64,000 nucleotides of DNA. It comes from Allolobophora icterica (Eukaryota > Annelida > Clitellata > Crassiclitellata > Lumbricidae). Each line of letters starts with the position of its first letter. Position 1 is the stretch's first letter. Positions 21,327-33,573 of the stretch are shown here, one piece after another. Both the position numbers and the translations under genes were made by a program. The stretch lies in NCBI GenBank assembly GCA_963556255.1, contig OY744605.1, positions 39,181,608 to 39,245,607 of the forward strand, given 5' to 3'. The notes below the pieces were generated by a model, which did no database searches, was not told the origin of the DNA, and saw only the letters and a list, made by a program, of their open reading frames with translations.

Positions 21327-23240
21327 ACATAATTATACATAATTATATATTTTCATACAGACAGCCTGGACCCAGATAAGTCTCGCATTTTGCCACTGGT
21401 GGCCCACTATGGACACAATGTGGGCCCAACGAACGCGTCTATTGGGTGTCCGAATGCAGACACTGCAGCCTTTATAGCATGTTCGAATGCGTTCGAATGC
21501 AGAATGCAGGGGCGGACTGGCCCACCGGGCAACCGGGCATTTGCCCGGTGGCCTGGCCTGACAAGTTGACCAATTAATTTTTTGGGGGAATTCTGTAAAG
21601 TTCACACACACACTTACAGAATATCTGGCAATTAAAACAAGATAAAAGTGAAACTGAAAATAACACCTGACGCAGTGACGTTGCAGACAAGCGTACTAAT
21701 ATTCAAATGTAAATGGTGGTAATACTGTAACGAAGAAGGACTTCATCACAAGACATTTTAGCTCCCGCTTTGGGCGGCCATTTTTTGTAAGAAGCGACAT
21801 CTGGCGCTGGAGCGTGATCTGTCTTGTCGCGTAAGGGATGGGGTAGCGATATTTGCTACGCCGCGTTCTCGATTCAGTATCACTTCCCGTTCCCACGGTT
21901 TGATGTTGGAATGGAACTGAAAATAACACCTGAAAATAACACCTGATGTACCGCTGAGTTACGAGGTCAAGTTTTGACCTTTGGTCGGATTCGGTGACGG
22001 TCTTCCGACGACGCTATCCTGGTCAGCGAGACCCCTACTGAGGTCAAATGTATTGCCCCGTAAAACAGATGTCTGGATTATGGATAGTAATATACTCTCG
22101 TGGGAACTCTTTAAACCGCGGGCACTCTTCGCATAACAAGACTGAAGGGAAGAAATATATGGTAGTATTTCCGATAGATTGGAATGGTTGTTCGATAACC
22201 GTTTCAGTAAGCTGGCCGAGTCAGTCTGCTAGTGGCAGCCGTTAAAAGAAGTCGTTGGTTTGCTTTCGAAGAGGACGGTCGGTAGTTCTTGTCGTGTTTT
22301 CAGAGGCGTAGATAGTCCGTTCTGTCTTGCACGTTGGAAGGCTAGGGCCTATAGGCTATAGTTTGTCTTCGGTCGATATAGAAGTCAGCCACGTCTTTCT
22401 CGCTTGTCTTTCGAGGAGTGCCCTCTACATCAACCGTGGCGCTACATAAGTCCTGCGGGGAAGACCAATTCGCCAAGGGGAAGTCTTTATCAAATTACTT
22501 TCTAACTGTTACTTTCCAACAGGGTAATACCGTATGATGATGACAGGGTGATAACAGATTACTTGTGAACGTTATAATCTGCAGTACAGGTTATAATATG
22601 ATTCGTGTGTAAAGTTAGAGCGAGGATTTTTAACTTAGAGGCTGTGCATAATCCAGTAGGCCTAGTGAGGCTTTTAGCCGTTGTGAAGTATTGGCGTTAT
22701 AGGCTGTAATAAATAAACTCTTAACTAAGATGTCTTTTTACACGCTGCTCAAGTCTAATCTCTTTTGCCGTTCCTGGGCTGGGAGCGCTTCTGAGTAGGT
22801 TTCTTGAAGATGCGCTATATTAAATTTCTGAATGAATGAATGTCTAAGCGTTCTGTGGATAAGTCTGAAGAATTTCTACAGCGCCAAAGCGATGAGGAAT
22901 CGGCAAGGGAAACCCCTATATCGTGCCCGGCCTCCTCTAGAGCGTAGAAGAAATTAGGTCCGTGTTTGACACATTTATGCAGCGCCAGGAAACTGTCTTG
23001 GTCTCTTGGAACGACAAGAGGCTGAGCATAGAACATTAATTTTATGGAATGCCAAGGGACGGAGCAAAAATGTGTATGGAACGCCAGGAAACCTCTTTGT
23101 AAAATGGAAATTGGAAAGACGTTTAAGTAGGCTAAAAACGCCTCATAGTTTAAATCGTCGGAAATCTTCGATTAACTTTTCCTCACACCGGAAGTTCAAT
23201 ATGTTATATCCGAAAAATTGTGTTAAGTGAATACTAGGGC

Positions 23241-23293
23241 CTATTGAATGAAATAATGCTAAAAAATAACTCTATTCTTCACCAAGAGAGTAG
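23241..23293. repeat. Left copy of a 53-bp target duplication
   Basis: CTATTGAATGAAATAATGCT... ends GAGAGTAG directly before the first LTR base (23294). An identical copy starts directly after the third LTR at 35985. The homologous site in the right arm (17882-17935) has it once. Confidence 0.9.
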
Positions 23294-24437
23294 TGTAATG
23301 ATCTCCCAAACCACACAATGATTCCCAGCTACACAACATGCTATACGATGTTATAGTGTAGAGAAGAATCTATTTAGATTATTATAATGTAGGATAGTAG
23401 AGCTACATAAATGTAACTTAATTAAAATGCCAGCAGCTAAGCCAGCATTGTAGGGATTAATTAATATTAGATAGAGGGGTTCATCATATCTACGCAAAGG
23501 ACAGCAGACGATGTGGACTCACCTCATTGGTCAGGACGAACAGCTGATCAAAACCGTTATGGCGAAGCGGCTGACGACTCGGTAACCAAGCAACCGAGGT
23601 GACGTGGCGTGAAGATACGGCAGTTCGATTTTTGATTTCAACTGAACAAGACGTTCTAGAAATCTTGAGTGGATCGACTTGGTGGATGTTGGACTAAGTC
23701 GATGAGAGGGCATCGTTAGTCAATATGATCGGTTTTGCGAAACGATCGATGCAGTTGAGTTGATAAGTCGAGACGTTGGACAGCGAGGATCGAATAATTC
23801 GAGTGAAACGCTCTCGTAACAAACCGTTGCGAAGCGTGACTTTCCATCATAGGAAGTCAACATTTGCGAAGCGATCTTGTCAACGGACTTAAGGAGTTAT
23901 TCCGCGAGTGAAGTGTACGTTACTCTGGAGTAGTAAAGCGCACACTCGGGTTGTAACGACGGTCTCTTTGGGAGAGACATCAAGCTACGAGAAGTCACGA
24001 GAACGGTGGATAGTCGAGCTTCGACGAGGGAGAAACAAGGCGATTTGCGAACGGAGCCGCGAACTCATCAGATGAACAAACGGATGAAAGACAGCTTTTC
24101 CACGAGGAACAAACTGTGAGAACATTCCGTGCTAAAGGGTCTTACTGGGAGGTAGCATTAGGCAATAAAATCTAGATAGCAAAGATGCTGGCTAGGTAGG
24201 GAATAAGGCTAAGTAGACATAAGATAACTAGACATTGAACTGTTACATGCTTTAACTTTGATATACATTATATTCATATTCATTTAAATGCATACACAGG
24301 CGTTCATTGTTCATTTCCCTAGTCAAATAGATAGGCCTATGCATTTCCTTGTCCAGTAGAGACAAGAAGAAGCAAAACTAAAGTAGTCGTGGGTGTATTC
24401 ATAACACTAAGCACTCTTAGTATAGGGTGGCGCTACA
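23294..24437 (+). repeat. LTR 1 of the Gypsy-like dimer (1144 bp)
   Basis: Begins TGTAATGATCTCCC and ends GGCGCTACA, giving canonical TGTA...TACA edges. It is followed by TAAATGGGGGCTCG, the usual primer-binding neighbourhood of Ty3/Gypsy elements. Differs from LTR 2 and LTR 3 at one position seen by eye (GAGGAAC versus GAGAAAC near 24117). Confidence 0.9.
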
Positions 24438-24825
24438 TAAATGGGGGCTCGCTCTCGGGATTGAATTGTATAATCAATTAAGGACATTGATTAAAACGAA
24501 CTGGGATCATATCTTAGACACAAGAGGTGTATTTAGATAGGATAGAATAAGTAAACAGAGATATTTACTTACGCGCTAGATATAGCATATTTTGTCGTCT
24601 GCGGTATTCATTAATACGCATGACGTAATTGAATTTTGAATTGTGACCAATCATACGTTGTCGAAGGTGAGGTCAGGTCAACGGTTGCAAATCGCAAAAG
24701 CTAACTATTGGTAAGAGTTAGGTCAGGTCAAGGTTGTTCAGTGTTTAAGTTATAAACAAGGTGAACTAGCTTTGAAATCGGAAATTTGTCTCGAGCCTTA
24801 TATCAAAGAAAATTGATATAGCGCA

Positions 24826-27795
24826 ATGGCTGGTGAGATTCAGAAGTGGATTAAGGTGGCGCAGGACCTTGGATACGCAGAAGATGCTGTTAGAGATTAT
24901 GTCAAGGACAGGCAGAATGAGATTAGGGAAGATAAAAGGCGTGAGGCTGAAGAAAGGCTACGCCTAGCTGAACTGGAAAATCAAAAGGAAGATAAAAGGC
25001 GTGAGGCTGAAGAAAGGCTACGCCTAGCTGAACTGGAAAATCAAAAGGAAGATAAAAGGCGTGAGGCTGAAGAAAGGCTACGCCTAGCTGAACTGGAAAA
25101 TCAGAAGGAAGATAAAAGACGTGAGGCTGAGGAAAAGATACGTCTAGCGGAAATGGAAAAGGAAGATAAAAGACGTGAGGCTGAGGAAAAGCTACGTCTA
25201 GCTGAAATAGAAAAGGAGATAAAACTTAAAGAACTAGAGCTTCAGATGACACATGAGACAAGACGAGAAGATGGAGATAGGATAAGACTTGATGGAGATG
25301 GAGAGTATTCTGGACAGGCAAATAATGCCAAATATGTTAAGATGCCCATCTTCAGAGAAGAAAAAGATTGTTTAGATGCCTATCTCCTCAGATTCGAGAG
25401 GACATGCACAGCATATAGAGTTCCGAATGAGTTATGGGTTCTGACACTAGTAAAGTCGCTTCAAGGCAAAGCGCTCGAAGTGTACGAAAGAATGAGTATA
25501 GAAGAATCTCAAGACTATGAAAAGTTAAAGGAGAGACTACTCATAAGGTTCAAATTGTCAGAATCAGGGTACAGAAATTTGTTTAAACAAAGCCCTAGAG
25601 AAAAAGACGAAACTCCGGAACAATATGTAGGAAGACTTAGACGTTACTTAAGACAGTGGCATCAAATGTCAGGCTTTAGTGAAGACAAAGAGGGTTTGGA
25701 ACAACTCATACTGAGAGACCAGTTCTTCATTATGTGTGACAATGATATGAGACGCTTTCTAAAGGAGAAAGGGAAACTAAATCTTGAGGACATGTTGGAA
25801 CAGGCCCAAAACCTCATAGAAGCGAGAGAATCGGATGAAAGGAAATGGGTTCATACTCAGAAGAATAGGGACAAAGATTCCAAAATACAACCGAGAGATA
25901 ATAAGCAGAAGAGTTTTGAGAATACAAGCAACTCTCACAACAAATTTAGAGAACAGAGGGAGTTCAGAGATAAAAATCAATTCAAGAGTAATTGGAAGTT
26001 CTCCGACAACAAGAAATATGGAGTAGAAACAGAAACCCAGAAGACGGGATGTTTCCGCTGTGGGTCAAAATTTCACAGAATAGCCCAGTGTAGTGAGAAA
26101 GATAAGACAGGGAGAGAACATAGAGTAGCAACAATGCAATGCGACGAGGAATCAAATGATAATGGAGATAAACAAGAGGCAGTAATTTCATACTGTTCTG
26201 CATACGTTGAACAAGAAGGAAAGTGTATAATAGAAGAACACAAGTATCAGGGACTAGTTGTAATTAATGGATGTGAAACGAAAGGAGTCTTTGACACTGG
26301 TTCGAATTGTGTTGCTGTAAGAGAGAGTCTGATCAAGAAAAATGAATATATAGGTCGAAACATGATATGTACTTTTATGAATGGTACTAAACATGAGTAT
26401 CCGATGGCAAAAGTCGCAATACAGAGCGAATACCTCACAGGCGTGGTAGAAGCCGCTGTGATCAAAGACTTAGAAGAAGAAGCTATCATTGGATCAAGAG
26501 TAGAAACTATTGAAGATTCTAAATTGAATTTGTGTTATTGTGAGGCTGAAGTAGTAAAGTGGAAGAAAGAGGCAGAGAGAGATACTGAAGAGTTCACTAG
26601 CAAGGTCAGAGTAAATGAAATAGATACTAAATGCCTTTATGATACAGGAGCAAATTGTGTCGCTGTGCAAAAGAGATTAGTGAAACCAGAACAATACACA
26701 GATAAATTTATGGTGTGCAGATTTGCTAATAGCAAGAAAGAAAAATACCCCATGGCAAGAATTAAAATTGAAGGAAATGACTTCAAAGGTGTGACAGATG
26801 CTGTAGTGATAGAATCCTTAGTGATAGGATTGATCACGGGTCCATGTTTGTACGAGAAGAGTATAAACAGGATCCAACCGAAAGGAAAACATGATAAAGA
26901 GAAAACGGATAAATCATGTAAATCTAAAATTAATAGAGCCAAAGCAGAGAAAGAGAAAGAAAGGAATGTAAAGGGTTGTGACGCTGAAGGGATGAGATGC
27001 AATAAGGCTAAATCATCCATAGAAATCCAGAACACAACTGGACATGATTGTGAGATTATCACAGAAACAAGAATAAATGACGGAGTGGAACGAAACGGCA
27101 AAACAGAAGTGGTATTAGCAGGATGTATGACACGAGCACAGGATGAGATAAAAGGGAGACGTGTCGAACGACCACTGAGAATGCCAGAAGTAACAGGTTT
27201 AGATCCCAAACCAGAGGAGATAATGGAACCTATAGAACCCAGGTCTAGCAGAAGAAACCATTTAGTGGAGAACAGAAATAATGAAGAGAATAAGAAAATT
27301 GGATATAGGAAAGGAAGAAATTGGCAGGAGTCCAAGTTATATTACATGAAGACATCCGAGAGAGCGGATGTAACGGAAAAGAAGAATTACGGAAATGACG
27401 GGAGATTTCATAGGTCTGATCAACAGGCGATGCAGACAAATTATAGATACGGAGATAACACGTGGAATTGGCGAAGGCCAAGATGTAAGTCAAGCTGGAA
27501 GACACGTGAGGACTATGAGAAGAAAGATTACAGTAATGATAATAGAAAGCAATACAGACCATGGAAGGATTGGAAGGCCAACAGATGGAGAAATTCTGGG
27601 AGAAACCTAGAAAGATCCTGGAGAAGAAGTGGAGAAGAGGAGTCTGTAAAGTGCAAAGGTGAAGATAGCTATTCGAGAAGTGATAGCGATGAGTCGGTCG
27701 ATGGTAAATGGTTGAGTTGGAGAGAGAGGGGAAAGTATGACAGGAGGAAAGGAAATCCCAGGTATCATATGACATGGAGATGTCGAAATGATTAG
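24826..27795 (+). CDS. Gag-protease polyprotein with two aspartic-protease-like repeats, unit 1
   Basis: 989 residues, open throughout. Residues ~30-140 are five tandem coiled-coil repeats (EDKRREAEERLRLAELEN), the first three also exact 60-bp DNA repeats. Residues ~165-345 match the SCAN-related capsid region of Gypsy Gag (FREEKDCLDAYLLRFERT, YVGRLRRYLRQW, FIMCDNDMRRFL). A zinc knuckle CFRCGSKFHRIAQC lies at ~408-421. Two retropepsin-like segments follow: VFDTGSNCVAV near 488-498 and LYDTGANCVAV near 603-613, each followed by an M-C-x-F-x-N strand and a YPMA strand. The C-terminal ~250 residues are basic and low complexity. It should assemble particles and bind RNA. Which repeat is active, if either, is unknown. 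Confidence 0.88.
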   Translation: MAGEIQKWIKVAQDLGYAEDAVRDYVKDRQNEIREDKRREAEERLRLAELENQKEDKRREAEERLRLAELENQKEDKRREAEERLRLAELENQKEDKRREAEEKIRLAEMEKEDKRREAEEKLRLAEIEKEIKLKELELQMTHETRREDGDRIRLDGDGEYSGQANNAKYVKMPIFREEKDCLDAYLLRFERTCTAYRVPNELWVLTLVKSLQGKALEVYERMSIEESQDYEKLKERLLIRFKLSESGYRNLFKQSPREKDETPEQYVGRLRRYLRQWHQMSGFSEDKEGLEQLILRDQFFIMCDNDMRRFLKEKGKLNLEDMLEQAQNLIEARESDERKWVHTQKNRDKDSKIQPRDNKQKSFENTSNSHNKFREQREFRDKNQFKSNWKFSDNKKYGVETETQKTGCFRCGSKFHRIAQCSEKDKTGREHRVATMQCDEESNDNGDKQEAVISYCSAYVEQEGKCIIEEHKYQGLVVINGCETKGVFDTGSNCVAVRESLIKKNEYIGRNMICTFMNGTKHEYPMAKVAIQSEYLTGVVEAAVIKDLEEEAIIGSRVETIEDSKLNLCYCEAEVVKWKKEAERDTEEFTSKVRVNEIDTKCLYDTGANCVAVQKRLVKPEQYTDKFMVCRFANSKKEKYPMARIKIEGNDFKGVTDAVVIESLVIGLITGPCLYEKSINRIQPKGKHDKEKTDKSCKSKINRAKAEKEKERNVKGCDAEGMRCNKAKSSIEIQNTTGHDCEIITETRINDGVERNGKTEVVLAGCMTRAQDEIKGRRVERPLRMPEVTGLDPKPEEIMEPIEPRSSRRNHLVENRNNEENKKIGYRKGRNWQESKLYYMKTSERADVTEKKNYGNDGRFHRSDQQAMQTNYRYGDNTWNWRRPRCKSSWKTREDYEKKDYSNDNRKQYRPWKDWKANRWRNSGRNLERSWRRSGEEESVKCKGEDSYSRSDSDESVDGKWLSWRERGKYDRRKGNPRYHMTWRCRND

Positions 27796-28175
27796 AGAAC
27801 AGTTGAAAGATAAGCCCAGTGCGAGGTATTTAAGTAATTTCGTGAGGCAATTTAACGAGGAAAATTCTGTAATTAAGGGTTATAGATATATACAATGATT
27901 TTATATTTTGAGTTAAGGAAATGATCACTAGGAGTGATCTTTGAATTAAGTTAGTCAAGAGCTACAGAAGGGCAGCTGTAGGAAATTTAGAGAAAATAAG
28001 TAGATGAGAAGTTAGTGGAACTTGGTGTTGAGATAAACAGACATGAAGTTCAGGAGTTATTTAAAAAATAAGTAGTTGTAGAGGTAAGATGTAGTTAAGG
28101 TTAAGATGCAAGGAGAGAATCCTTGTGGTAAGTGGTCAAGTGAAACCTAACTTTGGTAGTGAGGAAAATTTAAGG

Positions 28176-28762
28176 AAGTTAAACAAGTAAGAAGTTTTCT
28201 GGGAGCAGTCAACTATTACAGGAAATTCATACCAAACTGTGCGATGATAATGAAACCACTCACAGAATTAACCAAGAAAAATGCCAAAGTAATTGTTGAA
28301 TGGACTAATGAATTGGAGAGTGCATTCACAGAACTCAAGAAAGTGTTATCAGAAGCACCAATATTAAAACTACCAGACCTAGATAGAGAATTTGTAGTTA
28401 GAACAGATGCATCGAATGCAGCTTTGGGAGGTGTGTTGATGCAAGAATACGATGGAGTGATGCATCCGGTGTCATATGTAAGCAGAAAGTTGAGCGACGC
28501 AGAAAAACGATATTCTGTAGAGGAACGAGAATGTTTAGGAATGATATTCGGGTTGAAGAAATTTAACAGGTATCTTTATGAAAATGTTTCCATTACAAAT
28601 TCAAACAGATCATTGTAGTTTACAATACTTGAAGACAGGTAATGTGAAGAATGATCGTGTGATGAGATGGAATCTGTTATTGCAAAACTACAAGTTTAGG
28701 ATAAGATACATTAAAGGTAGTGATAATGTAGTGGCAGATTACTTAAGTAGAGGACTAGAATA
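28176..28762 (+). pseudogene. Pol remnant: RT thumb and RNase H, unit 1
   Basis: Starts at the RT connection (RSFLGAVNYYRKFIPNC), then the RNase H start FVVRTDASNAALGGVLMQ, MHPVSYVSRKLSDAEK and RYSVEERECLGMIF. A frameshift near 28590 moves the rest (QTDHCSLQYL...KGSDNVVADYLSRG) to another frame. The RT fingers and palm with the YxDD motif, and the integrase, are absent. From 27796 to 28175 I see only stop-rich sequence. The same frameshift is in unit 2, so decay preceded the duplication. Confidence 0.88.
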
Positions 28763-29071
28763 GGCCAATTAGAATAGTCATAAGTAAGATAGTAACGTAA
28801 GTTATGAAATGATAGGACAATTTATCATTTCATATATGATTAGTTAAGAGATTAAAATGTGTGTTGCTTTAAAGTATAAGTTAATAGATTATTAAGTCAA
28901 GTTAATATATATTTCACTAGTTAAAGTTAGACCAGTTGGAACAGTAAATGGTTTACTAGATAACTGATATATGTTAATATAAGTTGTGTAGATAAGAATA
29001 TTGTGTAGTTAGGTAAGGAGTCATAGTTATTTTAAGAAAAAATGTATTATTTCTTTGATTGTGGGGGGTGA

Positions 29072-30215
29072 TGTAATGATCTCCCAAACCACACAATGAT
29101 TCCCAGCTACACAACATGCTATACGATGTTATAGTGTAGAGAAGAATCTATTTAGATTATTATAATGTAGGATAGTAGAGCTACATAAATGTAACTTAAT
29201 TAAAATGCCAGCAGCTAAGCCAGCATTGTAGGGATTAATTAATATTAGATAGAGGGGTTCATCATATCTACGCAAAGGACAGCAGACGATGTGGACTCAC
29301 CTCATTGGTCAGGACGAACAGCTGATCAAAACCGTTATGGCGAAGCGGCTGACGACTCGGTAACCAAGCAACCGAGGTGACGTGGCGTGAAGATACGGCA
29401 GTTCGATTTTTGATTTCAACTGAACAAGACGTTCTAGAAATCTTGAGTGGATCGACTTGGTGGATGTTGGACTAAGTCGATGAGAGGGCATCGTTAGTCA
29501 ATATGATCGGTTTTGCGAAACGATCGATGCAGTTGAGTTGATAAGTCGAGACGTTGGACAGCGAGGATCGAATAATTCGAGTGAAACGCTCTCGTAACAA
29601 ACCGTTGCGAAGCGTGACTTTCCATCATAGGAAGTCAACATTTGCGAAGCGATCTTGTCAACGGACTTAAGGAGTTATTCCGCGAGTGAAGTGTACGTTA
29701 CTCTGGAGTAGTAAAGCGCACACTCGGGTTGTAACGACGGTCTCTTTGGGAGAGACATCAAGCTACGAGAAGTCACGAGAACGGTGGATAGTCGAGCTTC
29801 GACGAGGGAGAAACAAGGCGATTTGCGAACGGAGCCGCGAACTCATCAGATGAACAAACGGATGAAAGACAGCTTTTCCACGAGAAACAAACTGTGAGAA
29901 CATTCCGTGCTAAAGGGTCTTACTGGGAGGTAGCATTAGGCAATAAAATCTAGATAGCAAAGATGCTGGCTAGGTAGGGAATAAGGCTAAGTAGACATAA
30001 GATAACTAGACATTGAACTGTTACATGCTTTAACTTTGATATACATTATATTCATATTCATTTAAATGCATACACAGGCGTTCATTGTTCATTTCCCTAG
30101 TCAAATAGATAGGCCTATGCATTTCCTTGTCCAGTAGAGACAAGAAGAAGCAAAACTAAAGTAGTCGTGGGTGTATTCATAACACTAAGCACTCTTAGTA
30201 TAGGGTGGCGCTACA
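29072..30215 (+). repeat. LTR 2 (shared middle LTR)
   Basis: Complete copy from TGTAATG to GCTACA, preceded by the polypurine tract at 29061-29071 and followed by the primer-site region. It serves as the 3' LTR of unit 1 and the 5' LTR of unit 2. The stretch 28763-29060 before it is AT-rich with no coding sense. Confidence 0.9.
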
Positions 30216-30603
30216 TAAATGGGGGCTCGCTCTCGGGATTGAATTGTATAATCAATTAAGGACATTGATTAAAACGAACTGGGATCATATCTTAGACACA
30301 AGAGGTGTATTTAGATAGGATAGAATAAGTAAACAGAGATATTTACTTACGCGCTAGATATAGCATATTTTGTCGTCTGCGGTATTCATTAATACGCATG
30401 ACGTAATTGAATTTTGAATTGTGACCAATCATACGTTGTCGAAGGTGAGGTCAGGTCAACGGTTGCAAATCGCAAAAGCTAACTATTGGTAAGAGTTAGG
30501 TCAGGTCAAGGTTGTTCAGTGTTTAAGTTATAAACAAGGTGAACTAGCTTTGAAATCGGAAATTTGTCTCGAGCCTTATATCAAAGAAAATTGATATAGC
30601 GCA

Positions 30604-33573
30604 ATGGCTGGTGAGATTCAGAAGTGGATTAAGGTGGCGCAGGACCTTGGATACGCAGAAGATGCTGTTAGAGATTATGTCAAGGACAGGCAGAATGAGA
30701 TTAGGGAAGATAAAAGGCGTGAGGCTGAAGAAAGGCTACGCCTAGCTGAACTGGAAAATCAAAAGGAAGATAAAAGGCGTGAGGCTGAAGAAAGGCTACG
30801 CCTAGCTGAACTGGAAAATCAAAAGGAAGATAAAAGGCGTGAGGCTGAAGAAAGGCTACGCCTAGCTGAACTGGAAAATCAGAAGGAAGATAAAAGACGT
30901 GAGGCTGAGGAAAAGATACGTCTAGCGGAAATGGAAAAGGAAGATAAAAGACGTGAGGCTGAGGAAAAGCTACGTCTAGCTGAAATAGAAAAGGAGATAA
31001 AACTTAAAGAACTAGAGCTTCAGATGACACATGAGACAAGACGAGAAGATGGAGATAGGATAAGACTTGATGGAGATGGAGAGTATTCTGGACAGGCAAA
31101 TAATGCCAAATATGTTAAGATGCCCATCTTCAGAGAAGAAAAAGATTGTTTAGATGCCTATCTCCTCAGATTCGAGAGGACATGCACAGCATATAGAGTT
31201 CCGAATGAGTTATGGGTTCTGACACTAGTAAAGTCGCTTCAAGGCAAAGCGCTCGAAGTGTACGAAAGAATGAGTATAGAAGAATCTCAAGACTATGAAA
31301 AGTTAAAGGAGAGACTACTCATAAGGTTCAAATTGTCAGAATCAGGGTACAGAAATTTGTTTAAACAAAGCCCTAGAGAAAAAGACGAAACTCCGGAACA
31401 ATATGTAGGAAGACTTAGACGTTACTTAAGACAGTGGCATCAAATGTCAGGCTTTAGTGAAGACAAAGAGGGTTTGGAACAACTCATACTGAGAGACCAG
31501 TTCTTCATTATGTGTGACAATGATATGAGACGCTTTCTAAAGGAGAAAGGGAAACTAAATCTTGAGGACATGTTGGAACAGGCCCAAAACCTCATAGAAG
31601 CGAGAGAATCGGATGAAAGGAAATGGGTTCATACTCAGAAGAATAGGGACAAAGATTCCAAAATACAACCGAGAGATAATAAGCAGAAGAGTTTTGAGAA
31701 TACAAGCAACTCTCACAACAAATTTAGAGAACAGAGGGAGTTCAGAGATAAAAATCAATTCAAGAGTAATTGGAAGTTCTCCGACAACAAGAAATATGGA
31801 GTAGAAACAGAAACCCAGAAGACGGGATGTTTCCGCTGTGGGTCAAAATTTCACAGAATAGCCCAGTGTAGTGAGAAAGATAAGACAGGGAGAGAACATA
31901 GAGTAGCAACAATGCAATGCGACGAGGAATCAAATGATAATGGAGATAAACAAGAGGCAGTAATTTCATACTGTTCTGCATACGTTGAACAAGAAGGAAA
32001 GTGTATAATAGAAGAACACAAGTATCAGGGACTAGTTGTAATTAATGGATGTGAAACGAAAGGAGTCTTTGACACTGGTTCGAATTGTGTTGCTGTAAGA
32101 GAGAGTCTGATCAAGAAAAATGAATATATAGGTCGAAACATGATATGTACTTTTATGAATGGTACTAAACATGAGTATCCGATGGCAAAAGTCGCAATAC
32201 AGAGCGAATACCTCACAGGCGTGGTAGAAGCCGCTGTGATCAAAGACTTAGAAGAAGAAGCTATCATTGGATCAAGAGTAGAAACTATTGAAGATTCTAA
32301 ATTGAATTTGTGTTATTGTGAGGCTGAAGTAGTAAAGTGGAAGAAAGAGGCAGAGAGAGATACTGAAGAGTTCACTAGCAAGGTCAGAGTAAATGAAATA
32401 GATACTAAATGCCTTTATGATACAGGAGCAAATTGTGTCGCTGTGCAAAAGAGATTAGTGAAACCAGAACAATACACAGATAAATTTATGGTGTGCAGAT
32501 TTGCTAATGGCAAGAAAGAAAAATACCCCATGGCAAGAATTAAAATTGAAGGAAATGACTTCAAAGGTGTGACAGATGCTGTAGTGATAGAATCCTTAGT
32601 GATAGGATTGATCACGGGTCCATGTTTGTACGAGAAGAGTATAAACAGGATCCAACCGAAAGGAAAACATGATAAAGAGAAAACGGATAAATCATGTAAA
32701 TCTAAAATTAATAGAGCCAAAGCAGAGAAAGAGAAAGAAAGGAATGTAAAGGGTTGTGACGCTGAAGGGATGAGATGCAATAAGGCTAAATCATCCATAG
32801 AAATCCAGAACACAACTGGACATGATTGTGAGATTATCACAGAAACAAGAATAAATGACGGAGTGGAACGAAACGGCAAAACAGAAGTGGTATTAGCAGG
32901 ATGTATGACACGAGCACAGGATGAGATAAAAGGGAGACGTGTCGAACGACCACTGAGAATGCCAGAAGTAACAGGTTTAGATCCCAAACCAGAGGAGATA
33001 ATGGAACCTATAGAACCCAGGTCTAGCAGAAGAAACCATTTAGTGGAGAACAGAAATAATGAAGAGAATAAGAAAATTGGATATAGGAAAGGAAGAAATT
33101 GGCAGGAGTCCAAGTTATATTACATGAAGACATCCGAGAGAGCGGATGTAACGGAAAAGAAGAATTACGGAAATGACGGGAGATTTCATAGGTCTGATCA
33201 ACAGGCGATGCAGACAAATTATAGATACGGAGATAACACGTGGAATTGGCGAAGGCCAAGATGTAAGTCAAGCTGGAAGACACGTGAGGACTATGAGAAG
33301 AAAGATTACAGTAATGATAATAGAAAGCAATACAGACCATGGAAGGATTGGAAGGCCAACAGATGGAGAAATTCTGGGAGAAACCTAGAAAGATCCTGGA
33401 GAAGAAGTGGAGAAGAGGAGTCTGTAAAGTGCAAAGGTGAAGATAGCTATTCGAGAAGTGATAGCGATGAGTCGGTCGATGGTAAATGGTTGAGTTGGAG
33501 AGAGAGGGGAAAGTATGACAGGAGGAAAGGAAATCCCAGGTATCATATGACATGGAGATGTCGAAATGATTAG
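30604..33573 (+). CDS. Gag-protease polyprotein, unit 2
   Basis: Same 989-residue product as unit 1 with one visible change: Gly for Ser in FANGKKEKYP, just after the second DTG segment. All repeats, the zinc knuckle and both DTG motifs are retained. The two intact frames against a shared broken pol fit either a very recent duplication or selection for Gag alone. Confidence 0.88.
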   Translation: MAGEIQKWIKVAQDLGYAEDAVRDYVKDRQNEIREDKRREAEERLRLAELENQKEDKRREAEERLRLAELENQKEDKRREAEERLRLAELENQKEDKRREAEEKIRLAEMEKEDKRREAEEKLRLAEIEKEIKLKELELQMTHETRREDGDRIRLDGDGEYSGQANNAKYVKMPIFREEKDCLDAYLLRFERTCTAYRVPNELWVLTLVKSLQGKALEVYERMSIEESQDYEKLKERLLIRFKLSESGYRNLFKQSPREKDETPEQYVGRLRRYLRQWHQMSGFSEDKEGLEQLILRDQFFIMCDNDMRRFLKEKGKLNLEDMLEQAQNLIEARESDERKWVHTQKNRDKDSKIQPRDNKQKSFENTSNSHNKFREQREFRDKNQFKSNWKFSDNKKYGVETETQKTGCFRCGSKFHRIAQCSEKDKTGREHRVATMQCDEESNDNGDKQEAVISYCSAYVEQEGKCIIEEHKYQGLVVINGCETKGVFDTGSNCVAVRESLIKKNEYIGRNMICTFMNGTKHEYPMAKVAIQSEYLTGVVEAAVIKDLEEEAIIGSRVETIEDSKLNLCYCEAEVVKWKKEAERDTEEFTSKVRVNEIDTKCLYDTGANCVAVQKRLVKPEQYTDKFMVCRFANGKKEKYPMARIKIEGNDFKGVTDAVVIESLVIGLITGPCLYEKSINRIQPKGKHDKEKTDKSCKSKINRAKAEKEKERNVKGCDAEGMRCNKAKSSIEIQNTTGHDCEIITETRINDGVERNGKTEVVLAGCMTRAQDEIKGRRVERPLRMPEVTGLDPKPEEIMEPIEPRSSRRNHLVENRNNEENKKIGYRKGRNWQESKLYYMKTSERADVTEKKNYGNDGRFHRSDQQAMQTNYRYGDNTWNWRRPRCKSSWKTREDYEKKDYSNDNRKQYRPWKDWKANRWRNSGRNLERSWRRSGEEESVKCKGEDSYSRSDSDESVDGKWLSWRERGKYDRRKGNPRYHMTWRCRND

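Noticed and set aside
26637..27775. Antisense frames of 232 and 176 codons inside the gag gene (also in unit 2)
   Set aside because: They lie opposite the A/G-rich gag strand, where stops are rare; composition is Ser/Phe/Leu-rich with no motif.
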